Shown here in pieces: positions 1 through 10,511 of a stretch of 64,000 nucleotides of DNA; position 1 is the first letter of the stretch, and every line of letters begins with the position of its first letter. A program made the translations under genes and the position numbers. The notes below the pieces were generated by a model. That model did no database searches. It was not told the DNA's origin and worked only from the letters and a program-made list of their open reading frames with translations. The DNA comes from JAFDYH01 sp049840875 (GTDB lineage Bacteria; Bacteroidota; Bacteroidia; Chitinophagales; Chitinophagaceae): the NCBI GenBank assembly GCA_049840875.1, contig JASGJE010000015.1, positions 62,001-126,000 of the forward strand. The letters run 5' to 3'.

Positions 1-284
1 GAGTTTACACAGCACGTTTCAGGAATATTATGAAAATATTCTAAAACTACATAACCGCTCGGTAGCATTATGTTTCTGACAAAAGAACCTCTGATTTTTA
101 TTAAGAACTATTGCTATAACCCCCCGCCGTCAGTTTTAATTTCTAAACGACTTTTCTTGCTCAATGTGTAGAAACATAATGCATAATGAATATGCGTTGC
201 AAAAACATTTATTGTTTTTTATGTAGATGGAAATAAATTTATGTTAACGGTAACTGCCATTTCACTTTAAAAACCAAAACACAC

Positions 285-3200
285 ATGAGAAAATTGACAC
301 TGCTCTTTTTGAGCATTGCTATGCTCTTTGCCCAGCACTCATGGGCACAAACTCCGGTAACCGGACAGGTTACAGATGCAAATGGGCTCCCCGTTGCGGG
401 GGCGACAATCAAAATCAAAGGCTCAAGACAAGGAACAACCGCAGGCGCTGATGGTGCATTCAAAGTAAATGCACTGTCAAAAGCAGTACTGGTTGTAAGC
501 GCCGTTGGTTTCGAAACCAAGGAGGTAGTGGTCTCTGATCAGGAGCCATTACATATACAGCTAGTTGTGGACACAAGAGCTATTGGCGAAGTAGTTGTAA
601 CTGGGGTAGGCTCTGCCACCAGTAAAAAGAAGCTTGGAATTTCTGTTGAATCGGTTACGGCAGACAAACTGCCGCCGGTGCCGATGGCTTCATTGGATCA
701 GGCCTTGGTAGGCAAAATTCCTGGCGCCCAGATTTCAACCATATCAGGTAACCCTGGCGACCAGACTAATATCGTTTTAAGAGGTATCAACTCTATCCAG
801 GGTGGTACAAGGCCGATGATTTTGCTGGATGGAGTGGAAATTCCTTTTGCCAATTTGAATACATTGGATATGAGCACAGTGGCGAGAGTGGAAGTAGTGC
901 AAGGCGCTGCTTCTGCTTCACTATATGGTGCACAAGGCGCTAATGGTGTCATCCAGATATTCAGCAAGAAAGGTGTAAAAGGAAAAATGAGCATTAATTT
1001 TTCTTCAAGCTATGGCTCCAGTTCTTTTATCAATTCTGGTAATTTCAAAAATGCTACGCTACATCCTTATCTCACAAATTCAGCCGGCAATATGATAGCG
1101 TATGATGCTGGTGGTGGTTTCAATGCGGGAGATGAATTAAAGATTGACCCCGTTACCGGCGGTCTGTTAGGTAATCCTGCATATCGTTTCGGCTCGGAAA
1201 ATAATCCAAATCCCGTTCCAGGTGAAGGAACCAGTAATTCCCGTTATGGAATATTGGACCCGTTGAATAAGGCTGATCAATCTTACAAGGGTAATATGAA
1301 ATACTATGATCACTTTAAACAGGTATTTCAAAGCGCTGCATCATACAATAATAGTCTCTCACTTAGCGGTGGCGGTGATAAAGCAGATTATAATATTTCA
1401 ATTTCCAATAACCGTACTAATTCTCCATTGTTGAAAAACAATGGTTATATCGACCGGACAAATCTTACCTCTAACATTGGACTGGAGTTATTCAAAGGTT
1501 TTACCCTTCGTTCTGTTACAAGCCTCGCTTATTCCAAAAACACTTTGCACCCGGGATTGGGAGCTCCAGGTGGCGCGGGTACTAATTCATCGCCCGGATA
1601 TGGTTACGGAACAAGCAATGCGAACGTAACTACCGTATATGGATTCCTCAATACTCCTTCATTCTACAGCCTGGAAGATACTATCGATGGTGGTGCGCCA
1701 GCCAATGGATATTTTGTTTCAAATATCAATGTGGCTGCTAATGCTTACAATCCTTTTTATTATGCTCATTATAATAAGGGCGATGGCAGCCGATATGATG
1801 TCATTCAAAGTTTTTCTGCCGATTATAAGTTAAACAAATTCGTTACACTGAATGGCCGTTATGGCATTACTTATAAAAATGAAAATGATATCTGGACGTA
1901 CTATAACCAAAGCCTGAATGCCAATTCTAATTATTATGAATCATGGGCATCACAGAACAACGGAACTGATAATACAGGTGAGATAGATAACTACCAGTAC
2001 AACCAGACAAAACAAAATTTATTCGGATCAGCTACGGTGAAACTGGATTTCGAACAGGATTTTCATTTGAAATTACCAATTCAATCCACCACGCTGGCAG
2101 GATATGACTACAGGAAGAACACATATAAAGAGCTCGCTTTTTATGGATATTCTCTTCCGCTAAGCCCTCCCTACCTCATGCCATCAACTCAATCACAATC
2201 GCTAATCAACCAGTATAATGAAACATACGTAACCTATGGTTACCTCGTGGATCAGCGATTTGATATAGGAAACTGGGGTGGTATTGCCGGTGGTTTCAGA
2301 ACGGATTATGCATCTACTTTCGGCCAGGGACATACGCCATTTACTTTCCCACACGTCAATGGCTACATCAACCTCACAGAGTTTGGTTTCTTGTCAGGCC
2401 TGAGGAACTTTATTCCTGACTTTAAACTCAGAGCTTCTTACGGTAAAGCGGGTATTCAGCCGGGAGCTTACCAAAGACAAAGTGTGCTGAACTCGCAACC
2501 AACCGGATCGCAATCGGTGTATGCAAACCCAACAACGGCGAACAATCCTGCATTGGGTGTAGAAGTTTCTGCAGAAACTGAATACGGTACAGATTTCAGA
2601 TTAAAAGGAACAAATACAAGCAATTGGTTCAAGAGCTTTATATTTTCATTTACTTATTGGAAAAGACACACGGATAATGCCATATTCCCGAGAGTATTGC
2701 CAATGTCTACCGGCTCAGCCAATATCATAGATAATGTTATTGCGTTATCATCAAAAGGCTGGCAGTTATCATTAAACATTCCTGTGTTTCAGACAAAAGA
2801 CTGGAGTTGGGATTTTACAGCAAACTTCGGTCACCAGACTTCAATAATCAATTCTATAGTCGGTGGTGAAATTCCTTTGACTTCCGGCGCAGGTTCATCC
2901 AGCGAAATATTAAAGGCCGGAGACAAAATAGGCCAGATATATGGCTATAAAATGCTGACCAGTGTAAATCAATTGAGGGCAGATGGTAAAACGCCATTTA
3001 TACCGGTAGCTGATCAAAGCAATTATTCTGTCGCCAGCACAGGATACGTTGTAAATAACACAACCAAGTGGTTGTTTATATCTGATGAACCAACAGTGTT
3101 AGGAGATCCAAATCCAAAACTCACTTCTTCATTTATCAATAGCATTACCTTCAAAGGAATGGTAAGCTTCGGGTTCCAGTTCGACTGGATCAGCGGCTCT

Positions 3201-3632
3201 CACCTGTACAATCAAACAGATGAGTGGATGTATAGAGAAGGAATCAGTGGTGATTGGGACAAACCTGTAACCATTAACGGAGAAACAGCCGCATGGACAG
3301 CTTATTATGCAAGCGCTTATTACGGATTAGGAACCACCGCCCGTGGTGTAGGAAATAACCTTACCAAGAGCATGTTCTATTATGATGCTTCATTCTGGAG
3401 ATTAAGAAACGTTTCATTAGGATTTGATTTTTCAAAAATTGTACAGAAGAACTGGCTTAAAAAATGTCAGTTGGTGTTGAGCGGAAGAAATCTATTGACA
3501 TTCACCAAATATCCCGGACTTGATCCCGAAATCAGTTCTGGTACCTCTAACTCAGCATTCGACAGGGGTGTTGACCATAGTACAATACCGAATCTGAAAG
3601 CATACCAGGCGACCTTGAATGTTAATTTCTAA
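285..3632 (+). CDS. SusC-like TonB-dependent outer-membrane receptor (pair 1)
   Basis: A 1115-residue outer-membrane transporter of the SusC/RagA family, which imports oligomers across the outer membrane with TonB energy and a SusD lid. Residues 1-21 form a signal peptide ending at Ala-Gln. Residues about 25-95 are a carboxypeptidase-regulatory-like fold (VTDANGLPVAGATIKIKGS). A TonB-box-like segment (GEVVVTGVG) follows near residue 100, then the plug (ILLDGVEIPF) and a long barrel ending in an aromatic residue (NVNF). The ATG at 285 begins MRKLTLLF, a typical signal-peptide start. The first 90 residues and the start-codon context are nearly the same as in the susC at 5605. The susD starts 23 nt downstream, so the two form an operon. 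The substrate is unknown. Family assignment is certain from domain order; specificity is not. Confidence 0.95.
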   Translation: MRKLTLLFLSIAMLFAQHSWAQTPVTGQVTDANGLPVAGATIKIKGSRQGTTAGADGAFKVNALSKAVLVVSAVGFETKEVVVSDQEPLHIQLVVDTRAIGEVVVTGVGSATSKKKLGISVESVTADKLPPVPMASLDQALVGKIPGAQISTISGNPGDQTNIVLRGINSIQGGTRPMILLDGVEIPFANLNTLDMSTVARVEVVQGAASASLYGAQGANGVIQIFSKKGVKGKMSINFSSSYGSSSFINSGNFKNATLHPYLTNSAGNMIAYDAGGGFNAGDELKIDPVTGGLLGNPAYRFGSENNPNPVPGEGTSNSRYGILDPLNKADQSYKGNMKYYDHFKQVFQSAASYNNSLSLSGGGDKADYNISISNNRTNSPLLKNNGYIDRTNLTSNIGLELFKGFTLRSVTSLAYSKNTLHPGLGAPGGAGTNSSPGYGYGTSNANVTTVYGFLNTPSFYSLEDTIDGGAPANGYFVSNINVAANAYNPFYYAHYNKGDGSRYDVIQSFSADYKLNKFVTLNGRYGITYKNENDIWTYYNQSLNANSNYYESWASQNNGTDNTGEIDNYQYNQTKQNLFGSATVKLDFEQDFHLKLPIQSTTLAGYDYRKNTYKELAFYGYSLPLSPPYLMPSTQSQSLINQYNETYVTYGYLVDQRFDIGNWGGIAGGFRTDYASTFGQGHTPFTFPHVNGYINLTEFGFLSGLRNFIPDFKLRASYGKAGIQPGAYQRQSVLNSQPTGSQSVYANPTTANNPALGVEVSAETEYGTDFRLKGTNTSNWFKSFIFSFTYWKRHTDNAIFPRVLPMSTGSANIIDNVIALSSKGWQLSLNIPVFQTKDWSWDFTANFGHQTSIINSIVGGEIPLTSGAGSSSEILKAGDKIGQIYGYKMLTSVNQLRADGKTPFIPVADQSNYSVASTGYVVNNTTKWLFISDEPTVLGDPNPKLTSSFINSITFKGMVSFGFQFDWISGSHLYNQTDEWMYREGISGDWDKPVTINGETAAWTAYYASAYYGLGTTARGVGNNLTKSMFYYDASFWRLRNVSLGFDFSKIVQKNWLKKCQLVLSGRNLLTFTKYPGLDPEISSGTSNSAFDRGVDHSTIPNLKAYQATLNVNF

Positions 3633-3655
3633 CCTTAATTTAAATTGTACAGATC

Positions 3656-5368
3656 ATGAAAAGAATAAATCTTCAAATAATAAAAGAATGTTTTTATAAA
3701 ATACACTATCTGGCTTTTTTTATAACGATAGTTGTAGCAAGCTCCTGCAAAAAAGAATTAAACCAAATTAACCCCAATGCACCAACGCTGGCTGGTAATG
3801 TGACAAATGAAGCTGGCGTCACCGCATATGCGTCAGGTGGTGTTTATTGGAATGGTTTTAATTACGGTGATGGATGGCTGGGCAATAGTTATTTTTCTCT
3901 GCCCTGGGGTTATCATGAGTTAATGGGAGACGTAGTAGGCGGAGGTGCAGGATCGAATAACCAGACCACTACGATGGGTGTACCAGATAGCTTTACACCC
4001 GATCCCGTTGGAGCGCCGGGAACAGTTGTTACTAACCCTAGCCCGCAGGTAACTATAATCAGAAATTATAACAACGCGGCATCAACTGCAGCAGCAAATA
4101 ATGCCTTGTACTATGAATGGCTTAACATGTATTCCATGATAAGTGTGATGAATGCGGTTTTGATACAACTTCCCAATGTGAATGGATTAAGCGCAGCCAA
4201 AGTATCAACTATACAGGCCTGGTGCTATTATTGGAAAGGATTTGCGTATGCACAAATCGGTTCACTTTATTACGCAGGGTTGGTTGAAGATGAGCCAAAT
4301 GTTATTAATGAGAATTTTGTGTCTCATGATGACATCATAACCGAATCCAATAAGCAACTTAACATGGCAATAACTGCGTTGCAAGGTATTAATGAAAATG
4401 AATTTGGAGACGTAATAGCGAATTTGATACCAACGCAGAACCAGAAAGGATTGGGTATGCCTTTGTCATCTGCACAATGGATTAAAACCATTAACACGCT
4501 ACTCGCAAGAAATATCCTCTTTAACAAGTTGTCTCCATTTGTAAATGGCAATCCTGATGCTACTATTACTGGCGCCAGCATTCCCACTATTTCTTCTGCT
4601 GATTGGAATTCTATCATTACCTATTGTAATGCGGGAATACAGAAAAATGATTATGTGTTTACGGGCAGATCAACTGCAACGAATTCGTTTTTTACTGCAA
4701 CAGCCGGAAGCGTGGCTTCCCTTTGTGCACAGAGCAACAAAAACTCTACCTATAAAGTGAGTGAAAGAATTGTTCAGCAATTCGGTGCCGGTGATAAGAG
4801 ATTGGCAAACTTTACCACTGTAAATGGCATTTTTACCGGTGATGCGAGCACTAATTCTACACGTTATAGTTTGGTGGATGGAGTCGATTCAAGTTTGCAA
4901 AATATTCCGATCCTGGGATCTAAATCTCCTGGTGGGATTGAGATTTATATTGGACCTACTTACGAAGAGAATGCTCTGATGCTTGCTGAAGCAAATATCC
5001 GCACTGGCCAGATTGAACAAGGTTTGACTTTAATCGATGAGGTAAGAACATACCAGGGCGCAGGTCTTCCTGCAGTTGCAGGAACCGGGTTAGATTTAGC
5101 AGGGGCTTTAAAAGTATTAAGCCAGGAGCGCTTAGCGGCATTAGTATTCAGAGGTCTTTCTTTTTACGATTTAAGAAGATGGGGCTGGACATATGGAACT
5201 GCAAAAGGTGGTGGCAGATGGGGTTGCAACCTGATATATCAGAATACCCTTTATACAAATGCTGCTATTAATTACAATTATATGGATTATTGGGATGTAC
5301 CTGCAGATGAGACGGATAAAAATCCTCCTTCTGGTAGTAGTGCGCCAGTAAAGAATCCGAATTATTGA
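3656..5368 (+). CDS. SusD/RagB-family substrate-binding lipoprotein (pair 1)
   Basis: A 570-residue surface lipoprotein that caps the SusC at 285-3632 and binds its ligand. The signal peptide ends in a lipobox (VVASSC, Cys about 31) followed by Lys-Lys-Glu, which fits surface export of Bacteroidota lipoproteins. The C-terminal half has the SusD hallmarks: an ENALMLAEANIRTG helix, a QERLAALVFRGLSFYDLRRWG block and a short loop-rich tail. It lies 23 nt after susC and is closed by a strong hairpin at 5391-5416. The N-terminal region is rich in Gly, Asn and Trp and looks divergent, so the ligand may be unusual. Family is confident; ligand unknown. Confidence 0.92.
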   Translation: MKRINLQIIKECFYKIHYLAFFITIVVASSCKKELNQINPNAPTLAGNVTNEAGVTAYASGGVYWNGFNYGDGWLGNSYFSLPWGYHELMGDVVGGGAGSNNQTTTMGVPDSFTPDPVGAPGTVVTNPSPQVTIIRNYNNAASTAAANNALYYEWLNMYSMISVMNAVLIQLPNVNGLSAAKVSTIQAWCYYWKGFAYAQIGSLYYAGLVEDEPNVINENFVSHDDIITESNKQLNMAITALQGINENEFGDVIANLIPTQNQKGLGMPLSSAQWIKTINTLLARNILFNKLSPFVNGNPDATITGASIPTISSADWNSIITYCNAGIQKNDYVFTGRSTATNSFFTATAGSVASLCAQSNKNSTYKVSERIVQQFGAGDKRLANFTTVNGIFTGDASTNSTRYSLVDGVDSSLQNIPILGSKSPGGIEIYIGPTYEENALMLAEANIRTGQIEQGLTLIDEVRTYQGAGLPAVAGTGLDLAGALKVLSQERLAALVFRGLSFYDLRRWGWTYGTAKGGGRWGCNLIYQNTLYTNAAINYNYMDYWDVPADETDKNPPSGSSAPVKNPNY

Positions 5369-5390
5369 GTGTAAATTTTATTTGATTAAA

Positions 5391-5421
5391 AGAGGTTGTC
5401 AATTTTGACAACCTCTTTTTT
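5391..5421 (+). terminator. Rho-independent terminator after susCD pair 1
   Basis: A perfect 10-bp stem (AGAGGTTGTC / GACAACCTCT) with a 6-nt AATTTT loop is followed by a T run. It begins 22 nt after the susD stop. The inner arm GGTTGTCAA/TTGACAACC also occurs in the palindrome at 25706-25739. Confidence 0.9.
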
Positions 5422-5492
5422 TATGCCAATAAAAAAGTGCAAACCTCTTATAAATCCTGATCTTTTTTCTATAAAGTAACGCTTGTAGCCCT

Positions 5493-5508
5493 ATTGACGC
5501 CAATCAAT
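5493..5508 (+). promoter_or_regulatory. Dyad ATTGA-N6-TCAAT upstream of susC pair 2
   Basis: An inverted repeat (ATTGACGCCAATCAAT) ends 96 nt before the susC start at 5605. The same arms, spacing and a following ATAT...CATGA occur at 11516-11531, about 93-99 nt before the next susC. Position and conservation suggest an operator or activator site. No regulator gene is nearby. Confidence 0.4.
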
Positions 5509-5604
5509 ATTGCATGAATGGTGCAAAAATTAAATAGGTTGCTTTATTAATATGATTATATTTATTTGGACGGTGACTTGCTATTTACCTTAAAACCAAA
5601 ACAC

Positions 5605-8600
5605 ATGAGAAAACTGACATTGCTCTTTACGAGCATTGCAATGTTCTTTGCCTTACAGTCGTGGGCACAGAACACAGTAACCGGCCTGGTTACTGATGCA
5701 AACGGACTCCCCGTTGCAGGAGCAACAATCAAAATCAAAGGTTCAAAAACAGGAACAACCGCTGGTTCCGATGGTACATTTAAGATCAACGCAGCATCAA
5801 ATGCTGTGCTGATTATAAGTGGCGTGGGCCTGGAAACAAAAGAAGTACATGTTGATGGTTCCTCTGCTGTAAATGTGTCGCTGAAGCAACAAGACCAATC
5901 GTTGAGTGAAGTCGTTGTTACTTCATTTGGTATCAAGCGTGAAAAGAAAGCGCTTGGTTATGCAGTTGCTACAGTTGGTAAAGAATCACTCGAATTGCGA
6001 CCTGAAGGTGATATTGCCAGGGTACTGAATGGTAAAGCGCCGGGATTAAATGTTCTTAATACCAGTGGTTTGAGTGGTAGTGGTACAAACATTACCATTC
6101 GCGGTATCAGTACCATCACCGGCAATTCGCAACCGTTATTTATCGTAGATGGTGTTCCATTCGATGCCAGCACAAATGCCCAGTCAGATTTTACTTATGG
6201 TCACCAGACATCAAGTCGTTTCCTGGATCTTGATCCAAACAATATCGAAAACATCAGTATTTTAAAAGGCTTAAGCGCAACTACTTTATATGGTGAGCAG
6301 GGAAGAAATGGTGTAATATTAATTACCACAAAAAACGGTTCTACACAAAAGACCCGTACAAAAAATGAGGTAACCGTTTCTCAATCTGCGTTTGCTACAA
6401 AAGCCATTTTACCAGATTATAACCAAAGCTATGGTGGTGGTTTTGACCTTAGTCTTGGATTGTTATTTTATAGTAACTGGGGCGCTAAGTTTACTGATCC
6501 TCCCGCAATGGTGGCACACCCATATGATAAATCATGGTTGAACACCGCCTTCCCTCAGTATAAGGGAGCGCTTTATCCATACAAATTCTATAACAGCGTT
6601 CATGATTTTTTTCGTACAGGTACAATGAGCAACACATCGATAAATGTTGCCGGTTCTACTCCTGCGGTTAATTATAACATGAACTACAGTTATACAGACG
6701 ATCAGGGGTATCTGCCAGGTAATGGTATGATTAAAAACTCAATCGGTATGGGCGGTACATCAAAGCTGACCAATAAAATAACTGTATCCGGTACAATAAA
6801 CTACGTTACTACCAATGTGAAATCGCCACCTACAAGTAACAGTTACGGAAACAACGCTGTGAACACTTCCATCTTTGGTAATGTAATGTATACACCAACG
6901 GCGATCGACCTGATGAACCTTCCGTACGAAAGCCCGTTGGATCATTCGTCCGTATATTATCGTAATGGTAACGATATTCAAAACCCGCTTTGGACAATCC
7001 ATAATTCATTTACAGTAGATAATGTAAAAAGAGTTTATGGCCAGATGTCTGCACGGTATGATCTTGCAAAAGGATTGAATCTTTCTTACAGAGTAGGGTA
7101 TGACAGCTATACGGAGCTTCAGACGTATGAACAAAACAAAGGAGGCATTTCAACACCTAAAGGAATTTATCGTGAATCCAATGGCAATAACACAATCTGG
7201 GACCAATCTGTAATCTTAAATTACAACCATAATCTCGGAAAAGATTTTTCATTAAATGTAGATGCAGGTGGTAATCGCAGAAAGTATGAATACAGTGAAA
7301 CGGGAATGACCAGCACTGAGCAATTAGTATATGGAATATTTAATCATGAAAACTTTGTTTCTCATTCTCCCTATAGTGAGAATGGAGTTTCAAGTTTGAA
7401 CTATACACTCAATAGACTTGAAACCGGTGTGTTTGCTCAGGGTCAGTTGGGGTATCACGATTTTACATACCTCACAGTTGGTGGACGTAATAGCTGGACT
7501 TCCACAGTTGAAGATGCCAACAGAAGTATTTTTTATCCAAGCGCAAGTTTATCATTTATTCCGACTGCAGCGTTTGAAGGCCTGAAAGGAAATACAGCAA
7601 TTAATTATCTCAAATTGCGTATAGGCTATTCTACCAGTGCAAACTTTCCGCCACCATATTCAACAAGACCTTATTTGTATACTTCAACAAGAGTGTTCCT
7701 CACAAACAGTGGCCAATCTGTAAACGTAAATGCGATAGCATCACAATTGCCTAACCCGGATTTGAAACCAGAGTTGCTGAAAGAAACCGAAGCCGGCCTT
7801 GAAGCGAAACTGTTTAAAAATTTAATCTCACTCGACTTTACAGTTTATCAGAGAACAGCAAACGATCAGATATTAAACAGATATTTGGATCCTTCAAGCG
7901 GTTTCCTGAGCCAGCAGATAAATGCAGGTAAAGTAACAAACAAAGGAATTGAAATCGCCCTTGGCATAACGCCAGTTGCGAATAAAGATTGGAGATGGCA
8001 GTTAGATGGACTGTTTTCCATGAACAGAAGTAAAGTATCTGGTTTGCCTGCTGATCAGAAATCAGTAAATATTTCCGGTTATTCTAATGAAGGAACTTTT
8101 GCGATCAACGGTCAACCTCTTGGCGTAGTTATGGCAAGCGCTTTCCAGAAAGATCCTAAAACAGGTCAGCGTGTTGTAGGTACAGACGGAAACTATATTG
8201 CAGCTAATGATATTGCAATAATTGCCGACCCGAATCCAAAATACAAACTAACGGGAATCAGCACACTGGGCTATAAAGGTTTTAGCTTCAGAATGCAATG
8301 GGATTATACACATGGTGGTTCTATGTTTTCCGGAACTGCCGGAGCATTGCTCGGAAGAGGTGTAACAAAGGATACAGAATTTGACAGAGCCGCTGCAGTA
8401 ATACTTCCCGGAGTGAGTGAAGATGGTCAGCCAAATAAGGTGCAGCTTTCCGCAACCGGCGCTTATTATAACAACAGTATTACAAATGGGGCTCCGGATG
8501 AAGGCGCGGTATTTGACCAGACTTGTATCCGCTTAAGAGAAGCATCATTATCCTACAGCGTTCCTACAAAACTGTTGGGTAAGTTACCAATCGGTTCTTT

Positions 8601-8772
8601 ATCGTTGTCTGTTTCCGGAACCAACCTTTGGTATTATGCTCCTAATTTTCCAAAATATATTCATTTCGATCCTGAAGCATCTGGTCTTGGCGTAGGTAAC
8701 GGTCGCGGACTGGAGTTTTTGACTGGCCCTTCAGCACGTCGTATGGGAGCAAGCCTGAGAGTTACATTCTAA
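5605..8772 (+). CDS. SusC-like TonB-dependent outer-membrane receptor (pair 2)
   Basis: A 1055-residue SusC/RagA receptor. I use ATG 5605 because it gives a proper signal peptide (MRKLTLLF...SWAQ); an in-frame TTG at 5566 would add 13 residues before it. A carboxypeptidase-regulatory-like domain (residues about 25-95) is followed by LSEVVVTSFG, the plug (PLFIVDGVPFD, NGVILITTKNG) and the barrel, ending RVTF. Its first 90 residues and the preceding leader closely resemble those of the receptor at 285, while the rest is diverged, which points to paralogy with a conserved amino-terminal module. It forms an operon with the SusD at 8792 (19 nt gap) and the lipoprotein at 10512. Substrate unknown. 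Confidence 0.95.
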   Translation: MRKLTLLFTSIAMFFALQSWAQNTVTGLVTDANGLPVAGATIKIKGSKTGTTAGSDGTFKINAASNAVLIISGVGLETKEVHVDGSSAVNVSLKQQDQSLSEVVVTSFGIKREKKALGYAVATVGKESLELRPEGDIARVLNGKAPGLNVLNTSGLSGSGTNITIRGISTITGNSQPLFIVDGVPFDASTNAQSDFTYGHQTSSRFLDLDPNNIENISILKGLSATTLYGEQGRNGVILITTKNGSTQKTRTKNEVTVSQSAFATKAILPDYNQSYGGGFDLSLGLLFYSNWGAKFTDPPAMVAHPYDKSWLNTAFPQYKGALYPYKFYNSVHDFFRTGTMSNTSINVAGSTPAVNYNMNYSYTDDQGYLPGNGMIKNSIGMGGTSKLTNKITVSGTINYVTTNVKSPPTSNSYGNNAVNTSIFGNVMYTPTAIDLMNLPYESPLDHSSVYYRNGNDIQNPLWTIHNSFTVDNVKRVYGQMSARYDLAKGLNLSYRVGYDSYTELQTYEQNKGGISTPKGIYRESNGNNTIWDQSVILNYNHNLGKDFSLNVDAGGNRRKYEYSETGMTSTEQLVYGIFNHENFVSHSPYSENGVSSLNYTLNRLETGVFAQGQLGYHDFTYLTVGGRNSWTSTVEDANRSIFYPSASLSFIPTAAFEGLKGNTAINYLKLRIGYSTSANFPPPYSTRPYLYTSTRVFLTNSGQSVNVNAIASQLPNPDLKPELLKETEAGLEAKLFKNLISLDFTVYQRTANDQILNRYLDPSSGFLSQQINAGKVTNKGIEIALGITPVANKDWRWQLDGLFSMNRSKVSGLPADQKSVNISGYSNEGTFAINGQPLGVVMASAFQKDPKTGQRVVGTDGNYIAANDIAIIADPNPKYKLTGISTLGYKGFSFRMQWDYTHGGSMFSGTAGALLGRGVTKDTEFDRAAAVILPGVSEDGQPNKVQLSATGAYYNNSITNGAPDEGAVFDQTCIRLREASLSYSVPTKLLGKLPIGSLSLSVSGTNLWYYAPNFPKYIHFDPEASGLGVGNGRGLEFLTGPSARRMGASLRVTF

Positions 8773-8791
8773 ACCTTTAAAGAAATCAATC

Positions 8792-10498
8792 ATGAAATTT
8801 AGAAAAATATATATCATGATGACTATCGCCTTTCTTGTGGCAGTTACAAGCTGCAAGAAGGAGTTCAATAGTTATCTCAACAATCCCAATAGCCCCAGCC
8901 CGGAAACGGCTGATGTAGATTTGTATTTAAACCAGGTACAGGTTAGTTTCAATCTATTCTGGACAAGAGCTTCTGACCTCGGTGCACAATTAACACGTCA
9001 GCAATACTGGGTAGGACCATTCTATCGTAATGGTTTTACACCGGCAAGCTTCGATGGCGAATGGACAAATGCTTATACAGGCGTCTTAGCCAACGCAGAT
9101 GCGTTGATACCACTGGCGCAGGAACAGAAAAAATATATTCAATCAGGTATTGCAAGAACATTGAAGGCTTTTACGCTTGGAACACTGGTTGATGATTTCG
9201 GTGATGTGCCTTATTCAGAAGCTACTCTTGGAAATGAGAATACTAATCCGAAAGTAGATGGCGGCGCCGCCGTGTATGCAGGTGTGCAAGCTCAATTAGA
9301 TAGTGCTATTATAGATTTTCAAACAGATGACGCTGCAGCCGGTCCGCAGGTAGATCTTTTCTATGGCGGTGATGCTGAAAAATGGGTCACGTTTGTAAAG
9401 ACACTGAAGCTGAGATTTTATATGCAGACAAGATTGGTAGATGCCAGTGCAAAAGATAAAATCGCTGCGCTGCTGGATGAAGATGATCTGATCAATGATG
9501 CATCCCAGGATTTCGTTTTCCAATACGGAACTTCATTAAGCGCTCCAGATAGCAGGCACCCGGCATATGGCGGCAACTATGTTGACGCAGGCGGCCCTGG
9601 TTATATCAGCAACTTCTTTATGTGGATGGTGGCTTCACAGAAATATGGAGGCACAGTCAATTTCAATGGCGATCCACGTCTTCGTTATTATTTCTATCGT
9701 GCTTCATTAAACTATAGCTGGGCAAACAGTTCTACTTGTCCCTGCTATGCACGTTCAATATTTGCTACCTCTGCGCCTCCCGCATGGTACCCGAGTGTAC
9801 CGGATGAAACGCCTTATTGTGTAATCGGTAAAGGATACCTGGGACGCGATCACGGTGATGCAAGTGGTGGCCCACCCGATGGTTCGTTCCGTTCTACATG
9901 GGGTATCTATCCCGCTGGCGGCGAATTTGATTCTGATGGAGGTGATGCGATTACCTCAAGCATGGGTATCAAAGGTGCAGGTATTGATCCAATCTGGTTG
10001 TCTTCTTACACAAACTTTTTAAAAGCGGAAGCAGTGCTTGCATTAGGAATTACTACTCCCGGAACGGCAAGAACGCTTTTACAGACTGGAGTAACAGCAT
10101 CGATTGATAAAGTGATGAATTTCCCGTTGAAATCGGGTTATACTGTTCCTGCTGATAAAGTACCATCAACAACACAAGTAACAAACTATATCAATCTTGT
10201 ACTTTCTAAATATGATGCAGCTGCTACGGATGATGACAAATTGAATGTAGTTATGACAGAGTACTATCTGGCTGCATGGGGTAATGGTGTGGAACCTTAC
10301 AACAATTACAGGCGTACTGGTAAACCAAACAATATGCAGCCCCCTGCCGCAGTACCAGAGCCAGGTTATTTCATGCGTTCATTCTTCTATCCTTCTGTTT
10401 TTGTAAACAGAAATGTGAATGCACCAGTACAGAAAAATCCTGGCAATGCTGTTGATAAGGTATTCTGGGATAACAATCCAGATGATTTTGTAAATTAA
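8792..10498 (+). CDS. SusD-like lipoprotein, SusD-like_2 type (pair 2)
   Basis: A 568-residue lipoprotein with a lipobox ending VTSC (Cys about 21) followed by Lys-Lys-Glu. Early motifs (YLNNPNSPSP, LTRQQYW, a TPR-like ALIPLAQEQKKY helix, GTLVDDFGDVPYSEA) match the SusD/RagB nutrient-binding subgroup often called SusD-like_2. The C-terminus has the matching YLAAWGNGVEPYNNYRRTG block. It starts 19 nt after its susC, and a small lipoprotein begins 13 nt after its stop, so the three are co-transcribed. Proteins of this subgroup are linked to varied ligands, not only glycans, so the substrate is left open. Confidence 0.92.
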   Translation: MKFRKIYIMMTIAFLVAVTSCKKEFNSYLNNPNSPSPETADVDLYLNQVQVSFNLFWTRASDLGAQLTRQQYWVGPFYRNGFTPASFDGEWTNAYTGVLANADALIPLAQEQKKYIQSGIARTLKAFTLGTLVDDFGDVPYSEATLGNENTNPKVDGGAAVYAGVQAQLDSAIIDFQTDDAAAGPQVDLFYGGDAEKWVTFVKTLKLRFYMQTRLVDASAKDKIAALLDEDDLINDASQDFVFQYGTSLSAPDSRHPAYGGNYVDAGGPGYISNFFMWMVASQKYGGTVNFNGDPRLRYYFYRASLNYSWANSSTCPCYARSIFATSAPPAWYPSVPDETPYCVIGKGYLGRDHGDASGGPPDGSFRSTWGIYPAGGEFDSDGGDAITSSMGIKGAGIDPIWLSSYTNFLKAEAVLALGITTPGTARTLLQTGVTASIDKVMNFPLKSGYTVPADKVPSTTQVTNYINLVLSKYDAAATDDDKLNVVMTEYYLAAWGNGVEPYNNYRRTGKPNNMQPPAAVPEPGYFMRSFFYPSVFVNRNVNAPVQKNPGNAVDKVFWDNNPDDFVN

Positions 10499-10511
10499 TT
10501 AAACTGCAATC

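Noticed and set aside
239..520. Antisense open frame over the start of the first susC, with a similar one at 5562-5936 over the second
   Set aside because: The two translations resemble each other only because the sense strands encode the same conserved susC module. No start context or family supports them.
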